From positions 1 to 33,338 of the forward strand of contig JAFTCS010000235.1 in NCBI GenBank assembly GCA_017454565.1: a DNA stretch of 33,338 nt. Direction: 5' to 3'. The DNA comes from Clostridia bacterium (GTDB taxonomy: Bacteria; Bacillota; Clostridia; Oscillospirales; Acutalibacteraceae). Under the pieces are notes generated by a model. The model was not told the origin of the DNA, did not search any database, and was given only the letters and a program-made list of their open reading frames with translations. Below are positions 7,948 through 16,460 of the stretch, piece after piece; position 1 is the first letter of the stretch, and each line of letters opens with the position of its first letter. The translations under genes and the position numbers were made by a program.

Positions 7948-8509
7948 AAAAACAATCCGCAAGTTTTTGTGCATAACTTACAAAGCACTGCCAACTTTTG
8001 TCAGCGTTAGTGCAGTCAGATTGCACATTATCAAGAATTATTTTTCTGTATCAGAATTATAGTTATTTTTTTATGTGCAATTCGTAAAATCTTTTATTAC
8101 AAACTTGTTACAAATGGTTTTCAAGGTTGTTTTTATAAGTTTTATTCACAATTATCGTCATAAAATGCGCAAAACACTGATTAACAGCGGATTTTACATT
8201 TATTAAATTTCTTATTATTTTTCAGAAAAAGCACCTGAAAAACTTCGATTTTATTGAATTTACATCACATTTTCACAGATTTCAACACCTTATTATTTCA
8301 CAAAATCTTACACAGAAGCCCTTTTTATCGCATTTTTCGGCATGCTCTGTTCCTGTTTGTCAAATATTCCATAAAAGCTCCACAATTATACAAATTACAT
8401 GTTACTATTTATAGCCGTGGTTACAAACTTGAAATCTTTAGACATTGTTTTGTTACAAACTCTTTCTCATGTCTGTCATTCGTCTGCATCCGGCAAGCCA
8501 CAGATACTT
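7948..8509. other. AT-rich non-coding stretch
   Basis: About 560 nt with no supported gene on either strand. An imperfect inverted repeat around 7983-8022 (GCACTG...AGTGC parts) lies upstream of the consensus promoter and could be an operator. Otherwise I see only AT-rich sequence; the open frame at 8254-8613 has low complexity and no ribosome site. Confidence 0.5.
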
Positions 8510-8549
8510 TATTTATAAACAAAATCCGGCAGGAAAATATCCTGCCGGA
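8510..8549 (-). terminator. Rho-independent terminator of the trmL-to-CotH operon
   Basis: A perfect 10-bp stem TCCGGCAGGA/TCCTGCCGGA (8525-8549) with a 5-nt loop, followed on the minus strand by TTTTGTTTATAAA. It lies about 100 nt past the CotH stop, beyond a repeat block. Confidence 0.8.
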
Positions 8550-8566
8550 AAATAGTATTATCAATA

Positions 8567-8650
8567 ATAATGGGTGCAGGGGCTGCGTCCCTGCCGGGGG
8601 ATCCAAGGGGTGAGCAACCCCTTGGTGGGGTTCGGAGCAAGGCCCTGATA
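8567..8650 (-). repeat. Intergenic repeat, GCAGGGACGC module (reverse copy)
   Basis: Reverse complement resembles 5621-5697: GGCAGGGACGC...CCCTGCACCC and an AAGGGG...CCCCTT hairpin in the same order. It sits between the CotH stop and the operon terminator, so it is transcribed as part of the 3' untranslated region. Confidence 0.7.
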
Positions 8651-8652
8651 CA

Positions 8653-10563
8653 TCAGGGTTTCGCATTTTTGTAGGTGTCAATTATCTGTGAGCGGAACTG
8701 CTCAAAGGACATGTTCTCCCTGTCGCCGCCGTTTTTGTTGCCGTCCAGACTGAACCTGAAGTTTTCATCCTGATTCTCAAATGTCGTATAAGGCGTGATG
8801 ATGCTCTCATAGTTGCTCTTGGCAGTGTTGTACATCTTGTTGAAGTCTGCATCACTGGTGAGCATCTCGGTCTGTGACAGCTTCCTGAGGGCCTCGGTAT
8901 ACTTGTTCCTTATGTACATCAGCTCGGAAGTGGTATCGTGGGTGACGGTCTGCCTGATAAGCGGGTTTTCCTGATTGCTCTGAGTAGCCGCATAACTCGA
9001 ATAAGGATTCCTTGTAGCACAGTTCTTGTTCAGACCGTAGGTGATCCCTAAAGTACGGTCGTTGTCGTAAACAATAAAAATAGCCTTGCCGTTATCCTTG
9101 CGGAAATAGAGATAATGGTTGTTGGAGGTGTTGCGGATATCGTCAGGATCCCCGGCAAAGTATGATGCCGCCATGAATGAGGCGTAATAATCCACGTCAA
9201 GAACCTTTTCCAGCTCGCTTTTGCTCAGGTTTGACTTGTTTATAACATTGAGGAAATTCTTCAGTGACTCGTGCTTTGAAGTTTTCTTGTTTGTTTTAAG
9301 GTTAAAATTGAACCTGATGCCATTTTCGTTGTCCTGAATACCATAGCAGTTGTCGGTCTTGTAGGTGCTTCCTCTCCATCGTCCGGTGTGAACACCGCTG
9401 TTGTTGCAGTCTGACCACAGGCACTTGTAAAGATCGCCGCCTAAAGCAGCTTCGGGAAGCCTCTTTTCAAGGAAATTCTTGTCGATCGGCTCGTATATCT
9501 TTACCAGACCATAATTATTGCCGTTTATTACAAGCTGTGAAAGGCTTATCTTCTGCACAAGAACATTTGCCGACTCAAAAAGCTTAGTTGCGTATATCTC
9601 TTTGATATTCGTGTTGTCATAGCATATATTCCACTTTATATCCATTTCGTTGAGGGTGGCAAAGGTACGCTTTTTACGCGCCTTACGGGCATTGTCGTCA
9701 GTCCAGACCTTTGCCGTGGAACCGTATTCATCCTTGTCGTCAAAGGTCTCGTCAAAGCTAAGCTTGAAGCTGCATAAATTCGGCCTGCCGTTTTTCGCAT
9801 AAAAAGGCTCGATCGACTGATTACCTTTCATGCGTATGCCCACCTCTTCAATCGTATAGCTCTTTGAGCCTACCTTAACAGTCAGGTTTGCCATGCGGTA
9901 GATACCCGATTTTGTGCTGTCATTCTTGCCGGTAAATCTGTTGTAATCCGCCTGGAGCTTGTCTATTTCGCTCTTGTCAATAGATATCTCCACGCTCACC
10001 TTGTTTTCTATATTGAAAAGCTCGTTATACAGCTCAATTCCGCCAATATCATTGTCTGATGCGGGAGTATCCGGTGTAACCGGCTCAGGCTTTGAAGGTT
10101 CCGGCTCACTGCTTACCTGTGACGGCTTGCTCGGCTCGTCAGGCTTTGAGGACTGCGATACCTGTGAAGGCTCGGCCGGCTGTGAGCTTACCGCTGCTTT
10201 CGAGCTTTCCTCGGCCGGCTTTGATATTTCCGAAACGGTTGAAGCTGCCGGAACGTCCGATATCTGCCCGGAAGCTTCCTTGGAGCTTTGTACTGATGAC
10301 TGTGCAGCCGGACTGCTGCTGTCGGATGTCTTTGACTCATTTACAGAGCTTTCAGCCTGAGAGTCTGTACTTTTGTCGGTATCTTCGCTCTCCTGAGATG
10401 CCGTTTCCGACACGGACGAGCTTTCCTTTGCGGATACGTCTTCAATAGCTGACGTCCATGCTGATGCTGCATTACTGTTCTGACCGGAACCATTGCCGGC
10501 GCATCCGGCAAAACCCGATACGGCAATAAGAACGGCAATAAGCAGCGCTGTCTTTTTCTTCAT
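8653..10563 (-). CDS. CotH-family lipoprotein (putative secreted protein kinase)
   Basis: About 636 residues from the ATG at 10563, chosen because AGGCGG is 7 nt upstream; an ATG 18 nt further up is less well placed. A lipoprotein signal ends in lipobox FAGC with Cys at 21. A Ser/Glu/Pro-rich low-complexity linker runs to about 170. The CotH domain follows (about 185-520) with GIRMKGN, SFKLSFDE, NGNNYGLVKIYEPID and the metal/active-site region YFAGDPDD...NNHYLYFRKDNGK...YDNDRTLG. Bacillus CotH is an atypical kinase that phosphorylates spore coat proteins. Here the lipid anchor puts the domain on the outer face of the membrane, so the substrate is probably a surface or wall protein. It is the last gene of a run with tRNA-modification genes, an unexpected partner. 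A C-terminal tail of about 110 residues looks helical. Confidence 0.85.
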   Translation of the reverse strand: MKKKTALLIAVLIAVSGFAGCAGNGSGQNSNAASAWTSAIEDVSAKESSSVSETASQESEDTDKSTDSQAESSVNESKTSDSSSPAAQSSVQSSKEASGQISDVPAASTVSEISKPAEESSKAAVSSQPAEPSQVSQSSKPDEPSKPSQVSSEPEPSKPEPVTPDTPASDNDIGGIELYNELFNIENKVSVEISIDKSEIDKLQADYNRFTGKNDSTKSGIYRMANLTVKVGSKSYTIEEVGIRMKGNQSIEPFYAKNGRPNLCSFKLSFDETFDDKDEYGSTAKVWTDDNARKARKKRTFATLNEMDIKWNICYDNTNIKEIYATKLFESANVLVQKISLSQLVINGNNYGLVKIYEPIDKNFLEKRLPEAALGGDLYKCLWSDCNNSGVHTGRWRGSTYKTDNCYGIQDNENGIRFNFNLKTNKKTSKHESLKNFLNVINKSNLSKSELEKVLDVDYYASFMAASYFAGDPDDIRNTSNNHYLYFRKDNGKAIFIVYDNDRTLGITYGLNKNCATRNPYSSYAATQSNQENPLIRQTVTHDTTSELMYIRNKYTEALRKLSQTEMLTSDADFNKMYNTAKSNYESIITPYTTFENQDENFRFSLDGNKNGGDRENMSFEQFRSQIIDTYKNAKP

Positions 10564-10583
10564 TGATTTACCGCCTTTCATTT

Positions 10584-11666
10584 TCAGGATCCTGTAATGG
10601 TGCCGCCGCAGAGCAGCAGTTCACCGCTGTAGCATACAAGCGCCTGACCCGGTGTTATCGCCCGCTGCGGTGAGTCGAAAACCACCTTGACTGAGGTTTC
10701 CGAAAGCGGGTAGATGGTGCAGGGCTGAGCCTTCATATTATAGCGCACCTTTGCTTCCGCCGGAACAGGCTTTTCCGGAGCTGCAACCGAGAGCCAGTTA
10801 ACTTCATCGGCAAAAACCGTGTCTGAGAACAGTTCCTCATTACTGCCGAGGATCACTGTATTAGCCTTTGTATCCTTGGATAAAACATAGGCAGGCTTGC
10901 CGAGAGCGATGCCCAGACCCTTGCGCTGACCTATTGTGTAGCGTATAATGCCGCTGTGCTCGCCCAGAATATTTCCCTGTCTGTCTATAAAATTTCCCTT
11001 AGGGAATTGCTTACCCGTAAAGGATTCGATAAAAGCAGCGTAGTCTCCGTCAGGCACAAAGCAGATATCCTGACTGTCAGGCTTTGCGGCATTGATAAGA
11101 CCGAGCTGAGCGGCCGTCTCACGGGTCTCGGCCTTTGTAAGCTCCCCTACGGGAAACAGCGTATGCTCAAGCTGCTCCTGAGTGAGTCCGTAGAGAACAT
11201 AGCTCTGGTCCTTTGCAGAGTCCCTGCCTTTAAGGAGCTGAAAGCGGCCGGTCTCTTCATCAAAACGGCGCCTTACATAATGCCCGGTGGCTATATAATC
11301 CTGTCCGAGTATCTGTGCCCTTTTTAAAAGAGCGTCAAATTTCAGAAATCTGTTGCAGTCTATACACGGGTTAGGCGTAAGACCGTTTATGTAAGCATTG
11401 CTGAAACGCTTCATTACACACTCGCGGAAACGCTCTCCGAACTGAAAAACATAATGCTGAAAGCCCAGCTTATGCGCAACAAATCTGGCGTCCTCTACAT
11501 CGTCAAGAGAGCAGCAGGTCTTTTCCTTGCTAAGCTGAATGTCCTCGTTTGCAAAAAGCTTCATGGTCGCGCCTGTCACCTCGTAATCCCTGAGGAGAAG
11601 AGCAGCCGCCACCGAGCTGTCAACACCGCCGCTCATAGCAACAAGCACCTTTTTTTTATCGCTCAT
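10584..11666 (-). CDS. mnmA: tRNA-specific 2-thiouridylase MnmA
   Basis: A 360-residue enzyme that adds sulfur to U34 of Lys, Glu and Gln tRNAs in the cytoplasm, using ATP and a sulfur relay. The N-terminal PP-loop reads MSGGVDSSVA (about 11-20). The two catalytic cysteines are visible as Cys101 (NPCIDC) and Cys202 (SQDICF). Length is normal for the family. The ATG at 11666 has GGTG 6 nt upstream; a GTG three codons earlier is less likely. It sits 9 nt after the CBS-domain gene and 20 nt before the CotH gene, so all three are probably co-transcribed. TrmL, which modifies position 34 of Leu tRNAs, lies in the same operon. Confidence 0.95.
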   Translation of the reverse strand: MSDKKKVLVAMSGGVDSSVAAALLLRDYEVTGATMKLFANEDIQLSKEKTCCSLDDVEDARFVAHKLGFQHYVFQFGERFRECVMKRFSNAYINGLTPNPCIDCNRFLKFDALLKRAQILGQDYIATGHYVRRRFDEETGRFQLLKGRDSAKDQSYVLYGLTQEQLEHTLFPVGELTKAETRETAAQLGLINAAKPDSQDICFVPDGDYAAFIESFTGKQFPKGNFIDRQGNILGEHSGIIRYTIGQRKGLGIALGKPAYVLSKDTKANTVILGSNEELFSDTVFADEVNWLSVAAPEKPVPAEAKVRYNMKAQPCTIYPLSETSVKVVFDSPQRAITPGQALVCYSGELLLCGGTITGS

Positions 11667-11675
11667 CCGGTACAC

Positions 11676-12377
11676 CTATCTTTCGTTCACAACGTCCCAG
11701 GGCGTAAGCATGCCTAATATCCTGCCGCTGATGGAGCCGTTGTCTGTAATGAATATTACCGCTAAACGCTTGCTGCGTCCTGCACGGTTCTCAAATTCAT
11801 TCTTGGCCTCAAACAGAGTAGCTGTACGCGGCAGAAAAACGAACCTCTCGCTTTCGTGCTTGTCTGGCGGCAGCAGCTCCATAAAGTCCTCTATAAGCAT
11901 ATCGTCCTTCAGGGCTTCCATACCGTGGCGCAAAGCATAGCTGAAAAATGTTCCTATGCTGAAAACACCCGTCAGAACGCCGTTATCTATTACAGGGACA
12001 TGAGAAAAGCCCTGTTTCTGCATTTTTTTCATAAGGGTAATCGCCTTGTTTTTGGAGCCTGCTTTCAGGATATCCGCAAAAAGCGTGGAGTAGGAAATAG
12101 CCAGCGGCGGCCTGCAGACATAATCGTTGACTTCATCCAAAAAGCGTATCATTCCTTCCGAAGGCTCAACCAGCGGTTCACCGTCTATCTCTGCATGATG
12201 CGAAAGGAAATTCCTGACCTCGCGGCACATGTTGAGTTTTTCGCGGAAAGGCTTACCCTCCTTATCGGTAATGAACCGCATAACAGGACTGCCGCTTTTT
12301 TCGTCATAGTTAAATTTTTCCGAAAGCTGTTCCTCCAAGGTCTTGTATTTTTCCAGAAAATCATCGGCCCTGCTCAT
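11676..12377 (-). CDS. CBS-domain protein
   Basis: A 233-residue soluble protein. Residues 1-95 form a charged, mostly helical N-terminal region (FLEKYKTLEEQL; FREKLNMCREVRNFLSHH). Two CBS motifs follow (about 100-165, with GFSHVPVIDNGVLTGVFS, and 165-233, with RLAVIFITDNGSISGRILGM), which together should form one Bateman module. Such modules bind adenine nucleotides or other small ligands, including c-di-AMP in Firmicutes, and regulate a partner. No catalytic domain is attached, so the partner is unknown. The start at 12377 follows a strong GAGGAGGG site, and an upstream in-frame ATG overlaps that site. It lies within the trmL/ABC-F/mnmA operon, 53 nt after the ABC-F gene. Confidence 0.85.
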   Translation of the reverse strand: MSRADDFLEKYKTLEEQLSEKFNYDEKSGSPVMRFITDKEGKPFREKLNMCREVRNFLSHHAEIDGEPLVEPSEGMIRFLDEVNDYVCRPPLAISYSTLFADILKAGSKNKAITLMKKMQKQGFSHVPVIDNGVLTGVFSIGTFFSYALRHGMEALKDDMLIEDFMELLPPDKHESERFVFLPRTATLFEAKNEFENRAGRSKRLAVIFITDNGSISGRILGMLTPWDVVNER

Positions 12378-12430
12378 ATTATCCCTCCTCATTACGGCAA
12401 TGATCCCAAATCCGGTCTGTCAGTCCGGAA

Positions 12431-14032
12431 TCATGTTACCTCGTACCTTTCTGCAAGATACTCGTCGTATGATTCCGTAACATCCCTGATCCCGTCCTTT
12501 TCAAGTACAATTATCCTGTTGGCAACGGTAGATATGAACTCATGGTCATGTGATGTAAACAGTACAACACCTTTAAAGTTTTGCAGACCTTTGTTCACGG
12601 CTGTGATGGATTCCAGATCAAGATGGTTGGTAGGCTGGTCAAGTATCAGGCAGTTTGCGCCGAACATCATCATTCTTGAAAGCATGCAGCGCACTCTCTC
12701 TCCGCCCGAAAGCACATTTACAGGCTTGAAAACGTCATCGCCGGAGAAAAGCATCCTGCCAAGGAAACCGCGCAGATAGGTGTCGGTGTCATCGCTGCCC
12801 CTCACATACTGACGTATCCAGTCTATAATACTCATTTCGTTGCCGTCAAAGAATGCCGTGTTATCCTTCGGAAAATAGGACTGAGACGTGCTTATGCCCC
12901 ACTTGAAGGTGCCCTCGTCCGGCTCCATGTTTTCGGTTATTATCTCAAAAAGGGCTGTGATCGTGTTTTCGTTTTCGCAGATGAAGGCTACCTTGTCGGT
13001 GCGCTCGATCCTGAAAGAAACATTGTCCAGCACTTTTTCGCCGTCAATGGTCTTTGTCAGACCCTCAACGGTAAGCACCTCCTTGCCCACTTCCCTGTCC
13101 ATAGTGAAGCCCACAAAGGGATACCTTCTGCTGGAAGCCGGCAGTTCCTCAACGGTGAGCTTGTCAAGCAGCTTTCTTCTTGAGGTCGCCTGCTTTGACT
13201 TTGACTTGTTAGCAGAAAAACGCTGTATAAAGCTTTGCAGTTCCTTGATCTTTTCCTCGTTCTTCTTGTTCTGCTGCTTTATCATAGCCTGAATAAGCTG
13301 TGACGACTCGTACCAGAACTCATAGTTGCCCACATACAGCTTTATCTTGTTGTAGTCTATATCTACCATGTGTGTGCAGACCGTATTCAGAAAATGTCTG
13401 TCATGCGAAACAACTATTACGGTACCCTCGTAGTCCATAATGAAATCCTCAAGCCACGCAATAGCCTTTACGTCAAGATCATTGGTAGGCTCGTCCAGCA
13501 GAATTATCTCCGGGCTGCCGAAAAGAGCCTGAGCAAGCAGCACCTTGACCTTCTCGTTACCGGTGAGAGTGCTCATCATGGAATACAGTATTTCCTCTGG
13601 CAGACCGAGACCCTGAACCAGCTTTGATGCGTCGCTTTCGGCCTCCCAGCCGTTCAGCTCGGCAAACTCCGACTCAAGCTCGGAAGCCCTGATGCCGTCC
13701 TCGTCGGAAAAGTCCTCCTTGGAATAAATGGCGTCCTTCTCTTTCATTATATCATAAAGCTTTTTGTTGCCGTAGATGACCGTGTTCAATACAGTGTAGT
13801 CATCAAAAGCAAAGTGATCCTGCTTCAGCACCGACATTCTGGTATTCTCAGGGATAATGACCTCGCCCTTGGTCGGCTCAAGATCTCCGGAAAGCACCCT
13901 GAGAAATGTAGACTTACCCGCACCGTTTGCACCGATAATTCCGTAGCAGTTTCCGTCGGTGAATTTCAGGTCAACATCAGAAAACAGCGGCGTACCGCTG
14001 AAATTGACAGATACGTTTGAAACTGTGATCAT
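12431..14032 (-). CDS. ABC-F family ATPase (YbiT/YkpA-like) with one degenerate ATP site
   Basis: A 533-residue protein with two fused ABC ATPase domains and no membrane segments, as in ABC-F translation factors that act on the ribosome E/P site. NBD1 has Walker A GANGAGKS (34-41) and Walker B LLDEPTNDLD; a coiled linker with KSKSKQATSRRK follows (about 275-300). NBD2 has an intact signature LSGGER (441-446). However, its Walker A is replaced by CENENTIT (352-359, no Lys), its Walker B Glu is Gln (LILDQ, Q466), and the NBD1 signature is LTGNEK (156-161). All altered motifs belong to the same composite site, so ATP hydrolysis probably occurs only at the other site. The size and linker resemble the housekeeping YkpA/YbiT branch rather than an antibiotic-resistance ABC-F. 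GGGAG lies 10 nt before the ATG. Confidence 0.92.
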   Translation of the reverse strand: MITVSNVSVNFSGTPLFSDVDLKFTDGNCYGIIGANGAGKSTFLRVLSGDLEPTKGEVIIPENTRMSVLKQDHFAFDDYTVLNTVIYGNKKLYDIMKEKDAIYSKEDFSDEDGIRASELESEFAELNGWEAESDASKLVQGLGLPEEILYSMMSTLTGNEKVKVLLAQALFGSPEIILLDEPTNDLDVKAIAWLEDFIMDYEGTVIVVSHDRHFLNTVCTHMVDIDYNKIKLYVGNYEFWYESSQLIQAMIKQQNKKNEEKIKELQSFIQRFSANKSKSKQATSRRKLLDKLTVEELPASSRRYPFVGFTMDREVGKEVLTVEGLTKTIDGEKVLDNVSFRIERTDKVAFICENENTITALFEIITENMEPDEGTFKWGISTSQSYFPKDNTAFFDGNEMSIIDWIRQYVRGSDDTDTYLRGFLGRMLFSGDDVFKPVNVLSGGERVRCMLSRMMMFGANCLILDQPTNHLDLESITAVNKGLQNFKGVVLFTSHDHEFISTVANRIIVLEKDGIRDVTESYDEYLAERYEVT

Positions 14033-14063
14033 TCTTTCTTTTCTCCCTTATATTTTTTTGCGT

Positions 14064-14582
14064 TCAGCCCTGCGAGGGACTGTTTTCCCAGTCATATTCC
14101 CTGAGTCTGCCGAAATTCTGCAGTTCGGGGTAATCCCACTGGCGAAGTATCTCATAGACCGCGATAGCCACCGAATTTGACAGGTTAAGACTCCTTATAC
14201 CCGTAAGCATCGGTATTCTTACAGTCGTTTCCGGATTTTCAAACAGCAGCCATTCCGGCAGACCCTTTGTTTCCTTGCCAAAGACTATGTAGCAGTTATC
14301 GGGGTAGCTTATCGCTGTATAGGATCTCGGCGCCTTTGTCGAAAAATAATAGAACTTCCCGTCCTTATTTCTCGCAAAAAAGTCATCAAGATTCTCATAA
14401 TATGTTATGTCAAGATAATGCCAATAGTCAAGACCTGCCCGTTTCAGGTGCTTATCAGTGGGAGTAAAACCCATGGGCTTAACGATATGCAGTCTGGCAC
14501 CCGTGGCGGCACAGGTTCTGGCAATGTTGCCGGTATTCGGCGGTATCTCAGGTTCTACAAGAACGATATTAAGTACAGACAT
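14064..14582 (-). CDS. trmL: tRNA (cytidine/uridine-34-2'-O)-methyltransferase TrmL
   Basis: A 172-residue SPOUT methyltransferase that 2'-O-methylates the wobble base of Leu tRNAs with S-adenosylmethionine. It begins MSVLNIVLVEPEIPPNTGNI, a hallmark of the family. The C-terminal trefoil-knot motifs are present: IVFGKETKGLPEWL, RIPM and SLNLSNSVAIAVYEILRQ. Length is usual. The start at 14582 is set by AAAGGA upstream and by family length; the open frame extends 50 codons further only into a repeat. It is the first gene of the operon leading through ABC-F, CBS and mnmA to CotH, with 31 nt to the ABC-F gene. Confidence 0.95.
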   Translation of the reverse strand: MSVLNIVLVEPEIPPNTGNIARTCAATGARLHIVKPMGFTPTDKHLKRAGLDYWHYLDITYYENLDDFFARNKDGKFYYFSTKAPRSYTAISYPDNCYIVFGKETKGLPEWLLFENPETTVRIPMLTGIRSLNLSNSVAIAVYEILRQWDYPELQNFGRLREYDWENSPSQG

Positions 14583-14600
14583 TTTTCTTTTCCTTTTTAA

Positions 14601-14606
14601 TTTATA
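14601..14606 (-). promoter_or_regulatory. Possible extended -10 promoter for the trmL operon
   Basis: TGGTATAAA on the minus strand fits an extended -10 with no recognisable -35. The start would be near 14594, about 12 nt before the trmL ATG, leaving just room for the ribosome site. Tentative. Confidence 0.35.
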
Positions 14607-14633
14607 CCAAATAAAATGTAATAATTTTGAAAT

Positions 14634-14790
14634 CCTGTCGGGTGCGTGACCGCACTGGACGATTATGTTTAGGAAACACTCTTTGCATCGTTGCCTTATC
14701 CGTTCCCAAAACGAAATCGACAGCGGAGGCACTCCGCTCGGCGCTTCTTCTTCGCAGAGGTCTCCACTGGAGACCCGCGCCCCGAAAACG
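14634..14790 (+). repeat. Direct repeat copy 1 with twin hairpins
   Basis: About 157 bp, closely matching 14882-15041. It starts CCTGTCGGGTGCGTGACCGC and contains the perfect hairpins AGCGGAG-gca-CTCCGCT and GGTCTCC-act-GGAGACC before CCGCGCCCC. The last part also recurs at 21150-21170 and, inverted, at 31447-31471. Confidence 0.85.
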
Positions 14791-14881
14791 CTGTTTATCG
14801 TTTTCAGAGTTTCACGGATTCAGGATTCAATAAAAAGTATAAATTTTAAGAGCCTGAGTTATCAGGGGCTTACGAGTCTCA

Positions 14882-15041
14882 CCTGTCGGGTGCGTGACCG
14901 CACTGGACGATTATGTTTTGGAAACAAGCTTTGCAGCGTTGCCTTATCCGTTCCCAAAACGAAATCGACAGCGGAGGCACTCCGCTCGGCGCTTCTGCGG
15001 TGCCTCGGTCTCCACCGGAGACCCGCGCCCCACCGAAAACG
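14882..15041 (+). repeat. Direct repeat copy 2 with twin hairpins
   Basis: About 160 bp, second copy of the 14634-14790 unit in the same orientation, with scattered substitutions mainly after GGCGCTTCT and around the second hairpin (GGTCTCC-acc-GGAGACC). It ends about 38 bp from the spoIVB stop. Between the copies, 14826-14850 matches in reverse the end of the repeat at 31567-31591. Confidence 0.85.
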
Positions 15042-15079
15042 AACATTATTCTTTGGGTAGTTCCAGGAAGATAGCAGTA

Positions 15080-16267
15080 TCAGTCGCTGATGGCGGCACA
15101 GTAGCCGCGTGTCGGGTCGTTCACAAAAACATGGGTCACAGCGGCAATGAGCCTGCCGGTCTGCAGCACGGGACTGCCGCTCATTCCCTGAACGATACCG
15201 CCGGTCTTTTTCAGGAGATATTCGTCGGTGATGTGAATTATCACGTTCTTGTTGTCGGAATTGTCGTTGTAGCTGACCTCTTCCACCTCTACGTTATATT
15301 CACGAGGCTCATCACCGTCAATTGTGGTGAGCATAACGGCAGGCCCCCGGACGATCTCGTGCCGGAACGCAACAGGCGTTGTGGTCTGGTTTTCGGGCAG
15401 GTTGCTCAGTCTGCCGTATACACCGTGAGAAGTGTTGGCGGTCAGGGTGCCTATGGCTTCACTGCCGCTGAAATGGCCGATGAGCGAACCGGGAGTGCCG
15501 CATATACTTTTGCTCACGGAGGTTATTTCGGCGTTTACGACATCGCCCTCAAGCATGGGCATCAGACAGCCGCTTTCGGTGTCGCAAATGCCGTGTCCAA
15601 GCCCGAAAAAGCTTCCGTCCTCAGGGTCGGTGAAGGTAAGCGTACCCAGTCCGGCAATGCTGTCACGGATGTGCAGACCCAGCTTCAGCAAACCTTCGTC
15701 GGCATCGTAGACAGGCGTTATGCTCGTGCGGAAAACCCTGCCTTCGCGTTTAACGTCAAGGGTAACGGCGCCGTCGCAGGAGCCGACTATATATTGAAGC
15801 TGCTCGTTTGTTCTGAGTCTGGTGTCGTTTGCCCTGAGCAGAATGTCGCCCTTTTCAATACCGGCTTTTTCGGCAGGACATTCCCCGCCGCTTTTTGTCC
15901 TGACTGCTGAGGTCGAGGATACTACAAGTCCTTCGGTGTATATCCGTATGCCGAAAGGCTTGCCGCTGACGATCACGTTTTTGCGCGGGGTGATCTCCAC
16001 GTCCACGCTTTTCACCGGGAAAAAGCCGAAGATCATCATGCGCGCTTTCAGTCTGCTTTTTCCGGCCGATGAATCAAGGGAAGCCGAAACCGTATTACGG
16101 CTGTCGTATTGCAGTGAAAGAGGGAAGGAGCCTCCAAGAACTTCGTTTTCCGGGCATGCCATGGTGAGCTTTGACGGCGTGAAGTGCTCTACCATGACAG
16201 CCATGACGAACAGTACGCACAATACCGGCGCAGCAAGATATACCAGTCTTCTGATAAATCGTTTCAT
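15080..16267 (-). CDS. spoIVB: SpoIVB, sporulation signalling serine peptidase (S55)
   Basis: A 395-residue protein that in Bacillus is secreted from the forespore and cleaves SpoIVFA, triggering pro-sigma-K processing in the mother cell. The N-terminus (MKRFIRRLVYLAAPVLCVL) is a membrane anchor. A PDZ domain (about 105-180, with AGIEKGDILLRAND) precedes the S55 domain, with RDSIAGLGTLTFTDPE, the catalytic-His GLGHGI, and GGIVQGMSGSPV around 361-367 holding the serine, then THVFVNDPTRGY. The end (GYCAAISD) is about 10-15 residues shorter than I would expect and lies close to a repeat. The start at 16267 follows AAGGAGGTG, and the longer upstream frame lacks such a site. Its presence indicates a sporulation pathway. 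No sporulation promoter could be assigned with confidence. Confidence 0.93.
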   Translation of the reverse strand: MKRFIRRLVYLAAPVLCVLFVMAVMVEHFTPSKLTMACPENEVLGGSFPLSLQYDSRNTVSASLDSSAGKSRLKARMMIFGFFPVKSVDVEITPRKNVIVSGKPFGIRIYTEGLVVSSTSAVRTKSGGECPAEKAGIEKGDILLRANDTRLRTNEQLQYIVGSCDGAVTLDVKREGRVFRTSITPVYDADEGLLKLGLHIRDSIAGLGTLTFTDPEDGSFFGLGHGICDTESGCLMPMLEGDVVNAEITSVSKSICGTPGSLIGHFSGSEAIGTLTANTSHGVYGRLSNLPENQTTTPVAFRHEIVRGPAVMLTTIDGDEPREYNVEVEEVSYNDNSDNKNVIIHITDEYLLKKTGGIVQGMSGSPVLQTGRLIAAVTHVFVNDPTRGYCAAISD

Positions 16268-16460
16268 AGCTACACCTCCTTGTGATTCGGACAAATTTAC
16301 AAAAATGCACCGCATAAAGCTGTGCGCAAATATATTTTTCCCAATAAAATGAGAAGTAAACCTTTGATTATTTTAGTGATAAAATCAGATGGATGATTTA
16401 TTATGCTGAGAAAATTATTGTTATAATTACCAAAGATTAGATTGTTTTTTTGTATGTGTG
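16268..16460. other. Divergent intergenic region between spoIVB and yicC
   Basis: About 190 nt, AT-rich, holding the spoIVB leader on the minus strand and the approach to the yicC promoter on the plus strand. CATAATA on the minus strand near 16400 resembles a sigma-G -10 but lacks a good -35. Nothing else is supported. Confidence 0.4.

Noticed and set aside
8254..8613. Open frame of 119 codons upstream of the repeat
   Set aside because: Low-complexity translation of AT-rich DNA that runs through a terminator hairpin and a repeat; no ribosome site.
14634..15041. CRISPR-like array
   Set aside because: Only two ~160-bp units with hairpins, no short regularly spaced repeats and no cas genes.
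14627..15910. Several plus-strand open frames across the direct repeats
   Set aside because: They translate the repeat units and the antisense of spoIVB; the product has no coherent domain.
16390..16420. Sigma-G promoter for spoIVB
   Set aside because: CATAATA fits the -10 but no suitable -35 lies 17-18 nt upstream; kept only as a note.
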